From NCBI GenBank assembly GCA_035272265.1, contig DATEQV010000205.1, forward strand, positions 1-7,536: 7,536 nt of DNA, read 5' to 3'. The DNA comes from Acidisphaera sp035272265. Its GTDB lineage: Bacteria > Pseudomonadota > Alphaproteobacteria > Acetobacterales > Acetobacteraceae. Positions within the stretch are counted from its first letter, which is position 1; every line of letters begins with the position of its first letter. Below, piece by piece: positions 5,908-7,536 of the stretch. The translations under genes and the position numbers were made by a program. The notes beneath the pieces were generated by a model. It searched no databases and was not told where the DNA came from. It saw only the letters and a list, made by a program, of their open reading frames with translations.

Positions 5908-5932
5908 GGCGCGACCCGATGCGGGTCGCGCC
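5908..5932 (-). terminator. GC-rich hairpin after the YXWGXW-repeat gene
   Basis: GGCGCGACCC (5908-5917) and GGGTCGCGCC (5923-5932) form a perfect 10-bp stem with a GATGC loop, 16 bases past the stop at 5949. It separates this gene from the GlsB-like gene. There is no T tract, as is frequent for GC-rich genomes. Confidence 0.5.
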
Positions 5933-5948
5933 GGCGGACCGCGCCGTA

Positions 5949-6872
5949 TCAACGCTCCGCCCGTTCCGCCTTTGCCGCATGGCCCTCGGCCGCGCCGGGC
6001 GGGTGAGCTGGCCCGGCGGCAGCCGGATGTGGTGCCGGATGCGCAACATCACGGTTCATCGGCCCATGTGCGACGGCGGGAGTCGGCCGCAGATGAACGA
6101 CGCCCGGTCCCCTGAACTGGGCGGGATGCGACGTGGCGGCGATCGCCGGCACTCCATTGTTGCGGCTCGCCGCCAGAGCCGGAACCCTGGAGGCGACGCT
6201 GATGTGCCTGGCTTGCACCGCGGTCACCGCGACGTGCTGATCGTGTTCGGCCAGGCGTTCCTCGGCGGTCGGTTCGGTCCTGAGGCCGCCGTCGCCGCCG
6301 ACATAGCTGACGTGTGAGGTGTTGAGGACGGTCGCCGGTTTTTCATAGACATTGGCAACGCGCACGGACCCGAAATTGTTGACGCTCCGGTTGTAGGCGA
6401 AGGTCTGGCCTTCCCAATGGCCGCCTTCGTAGCCGACGCCGCCGTAGCCGAAGCCGTAATTGACCCCGCCATAGTAGCCGACATGCGGCCCCCAATAGCC
6501 GTCATGGAAGACATAGCCGTCGTCACTCCAGCCCCACCAGGGGGGAGTCCAGAGCACACCGACGGTCGGCGGCTGGACCCAGGTGCCGGGCACCCAGTAG
6601 TAGTTTACCGCCTGCCGCCAATGCCAATAGCCTGGGGTCCAGATATACCCGGGTGCGGGGATCGGCGGCTGCGCGTAGATCGGCAGCATCGGCGGTGCCG
6701 TTCGGACCGAAAGTCCGATCGCGATGTGCCCCGCCGCCCGGGTCGGCGCCGCCGAGAGTCCGATCGCGATGTGCCCGGCCGCCCGCGTCGGCACCGCAGT
6801 GATCAGCGGGCTCGCCAGAACGGTTGCGGCCAGTAGTACGCCTCTGAGATGCAGTCGTTTGAAGACGGTCAC
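5949..6872 (-). CDS. YXWGXW-repeat exported protein, 307 aa
   Basis: The start is taken as GTG 6872, preceded by GGGAGGAAAGC, because it places a clean signal peptide (MTVFKRLHLRGVLLAATVLA ... PTRA) at the N-terminus. The frame stays open upstream to an ATG at 6974, but that would add 34 residues ahead of the signal. The mature part has a Tyr/Trp/Gly/Pro-rich domain at about residues 70-165: PAPGYIWTPGYWHWRQAVNY, then YYWVPGTWVQPP, WTPPWWGWSDDGY and YWGPHVGYYGGVNYG. These are the short repeats of the YXWGXW family, exported proteins of unknown function common in Proteobacteria. Residues about 175-240 are more ordinary, and the C-terminal 60 residues are Ala/Pro/His-rich. No cysteine or catalytic motif is apparent. 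Residues 28-55 contain a 15-residue tandem duplication. It may be a cell-envelope or matrix-associated protein. Confidence 0.88.
   Translation of the reverse strand: MTVFKRLHLRGVLLAATVLASPLITAVPTRAAGHIAIGLSAAPTRAAGHIAIGLSVRTAPPMLPIYAQPPIPAPGYIWTPGYWHWRQAVNYYWVPGTWVQPPTVGVLWTPPWWGWSDDGYVFHDGYWGPHVGYYGGVNYGFGYGGVGYEGGHWEGQTFAYNRSVNNFGSVRVANVYEKPATVLNTSHVSYVGGDGGLRTEPTAEERLAEHDQHVAVTAVQARHISVASRVPALAASRNNGVPAIAATSHPAQFRGPGVVHLRPTPAVAHGPMNRDVAHPAPHPAAAGPAHPPGAAEGHAAKAERAER
6712..6801. repeat. 45-bp in-frame tandem duplication over the signal-peptide cleavage region
   Basis: AGTCCGATCGCGATGTGCCC occurs at 6712 and again at 6757, with the similarity continuing for about 40 of 45 bases. It encodes PTRAAGHIAIGLS twice in the YXWGXW-repeat protein. 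The few differences between copies suggest a moderately recent duplication. Confidence 0.9.
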
Positions 6873-7152
6873 GCTTTCCTCCCGTGACGGGAAAATTTCG
6901 AGATACGCATCCGTCCGCGTCACCGGTGCTGCGTCTCTGTATGGGACACGGAAATGAAGGGAGGCCGCCCGCATAACAGCTTTCGCTTCGATAGAGCGAG
7001 GGACAGCGATCCGATCAGGAACCCGCTAGTCACGAACTTACCCAATGGAGACAGCCAGGAGTAGGCTCGGAAACTACTCAGCGAGTGCGGACAGAGCCAA
7101 GCATCGTACACCCGGCGCTTGATGAGTAGTTTCCGAGGCGACGGTGAGCGGT
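6873..7152. other. Intergenic region upstream of the YXWGXW-repeat gene
   Basis: It contains the ribosome site of the minus gene (GGAGG near plus 6878-6883) and a long-arm inverted repeat at 7066-7137. The part from about 6900 to 7060 has lower GC than the genes around it and presumably holds the promoter, though no -35/-10 pair is clear. Frames on both strands lack family similarity. Confidence 0.5.
7066..7137. repeat. Perfect 15-bp inverted repeat with 42-bp spacer
   Basis: CTCGGAAACTACTCA (7066-7080) is the exact reverse complement of TGAGTAGTTTCCGAG (7123-7137). It lies 15 bases downstream of the response regulator's stop and about 190 bases upstream of the next gene. The arms contain AT-rich cores unlike the surrounding DNA. 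Possible readings are a long-loop transcript terminator, a structured small RNA or 5' leader, or a miniature element with terminal inverted repeats. No flanking target-site duplication was evident, since the bases outside the arms differ (GTAGG versus GCGAC). Confidence 0.75.
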
Positions 7153-7536
7153 CTACGTGCGACGGTGCGCAGATGCCGGACGGCCAGCGTGTTCGTCGCA
7201 TGTGGCCAAGGGCTGCCCGGCGGCCATAAGGGCGCACTCCAGTGCCCGCACGAGGTCAGCTTCACGAAAGGGCTTCCGAAGAATCACGGCGTCCGACTGC
7301 AGCCCCGCTCCGCTCATGATGATGTGCGGCATGGGTCCGGACCGGCGGATCGCCTCGAGGGCAGCCACGCCGCTTCCCGCCCTTAACCTGACGTCGACGA
7401 TCATCATGTCGGGCTTGCAACGCGCCGCGGCATTTACGGCGTCGCTTTCGGTCGTTGCAATGCCGCAAATCTCGTGCTGCTGGTCGACGAGCATATCCGC
7501 GAGCACCATGGCGACCATGGCATCGTCTTCGACGAT
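7153..7536 (-). CDS. Single-domain response regulator (receiver), N-terminus outside window
   Basis: Receiver domains take a phosphoryl group from a histidine kinase on a conserved Asp. The visible 127 residues begin IVEDDAMVAMVLADMLV, so the acidic pair (residues 4-5) is present and only the first few residues are missing. The phospho-acceptor is Asp48 in MMIVDVRL, the switch Ser is Ser75 in IIMSGAG, and the conserved Lys is Lys88 in ILRKPFREADLV. The domain is followed by a roughly 25-residue tail (GQPLATCDEHAGRPASAHRR) with no DNA-binding domain, so it probably acts by protein contact or as a phosphate sink. The gap between Ser75 and Lys88 is only 13 residues, against about 22 in CheY, meaning that helix alpha4 is largely absent. 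The partner kinase is not in the window. Confidence 0.9.
   Translation of the reverse strand: MVEDDAMVAMVLADMLVDQQHEICGIATTESDAVNAAARCKPDMMIVDVRLRAGSGVAALEAIRRSGPMPHIIMSGAGLQSDAVILRKPFREADLVRALECALMAAGQPLATCDEHAGRPASAHRRT

Noticed and set aside
7066..7137. Integron attC site or insertion-sequence remnant
   Set aside because: The arms lack the core-site consensus of attC, the spacer is too short to encode a transposase, and no target duplication flanks it.
6920..7237. A 105-residue minus-strand frame spanning the inverted repeat
   Set aside because: It overlaps the end of the response regulator in another frame, shows no family similarity and has no ribosome site at its start.

Overview
The window is GC-rich (roughly two-thirds G+C) chromosomal DNA. 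It most resembles an alphaproteobacterium of the Rhodospirillales/Rhizobiales kind. This rests on the type of its proteins: a T5SS/PEP-CTERM-type beta-strand repeat protein, a YXWGXW-repeat secreted protein, an ExoD membrane protein, a GlsB/YeaQ membrane protein and a single-domain response regulator ending in KPFREADL. The genus cannot be fixed by eye. No rRNA, tRNA, CRISPR array or intact insertion sequence was seen.

Layout. Positions 1-2367 (minus) hold the first 789 codons of a very large surface or secreted repeat protein whose C-terminus lies outside the window. Positions 2368-2639 hold no recognisable gene but carry an 8-bp inverted repeat just before that gene's start. Positions 2640-3952 (plus) are a decayed catabolic segment: the C-terminal remnant of a TauD/TfdA-type 2-oxoglutarate dioxygenase with two frameshifts and a nonsense codon, then a D-2-hydroxyacid dehydrogenase with a frameshift and no clear N-terminus. 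Next comes a 66-residue orphan ORF (3999-4199) ending in a strong hairpin. A small Val/Pro-repeat secreted protein (4210-4548, minus) follows, then an ExoD-family membrane protein (plus, ending 5431) whose start appears frameshifted. The last part is all on the minus strand: a GlsB/YeaQ-type small membrane protein (5573-5851), a YXWGXW-repeat exported protein (5949-6872) with a duplicated signal-peptide cleavage region, and a response regulator (7153-7536) cut by the window edge.

Functionally the live genes concern the cell envelope and its surroundings: a large repeat protein, two small exported aromatic/proline-rich proteins, two inner-membrane proteins linked to polysaccharide or stress, and a regulator. 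They do not form one operon. Convergent or consecutive genes are separated by GC-rich hairpins at 4156-4194, 5448-5473, 5540-5564 and 5908-5932, and a long-arm inverted repeat lies at 7066-7137.

A recurring theme is single-base indels at C/G runs: two in the tauD remnant, one in the dehydrogenase, one at the start of exoD and probably a compensating pair in the repeat protein. A nonsense substitution in the tauD remnant shows that at least that gene is truly decayed. The others could be real or sequencing errors. I did not find a convincing new multi-gene system. The most unusual items are the compensated frameshift patch in the repeat protein, the 72-bp inverted-repeat element, the duplicated signal-peptidase site and the response regulator with a shortened alpha4 segment.
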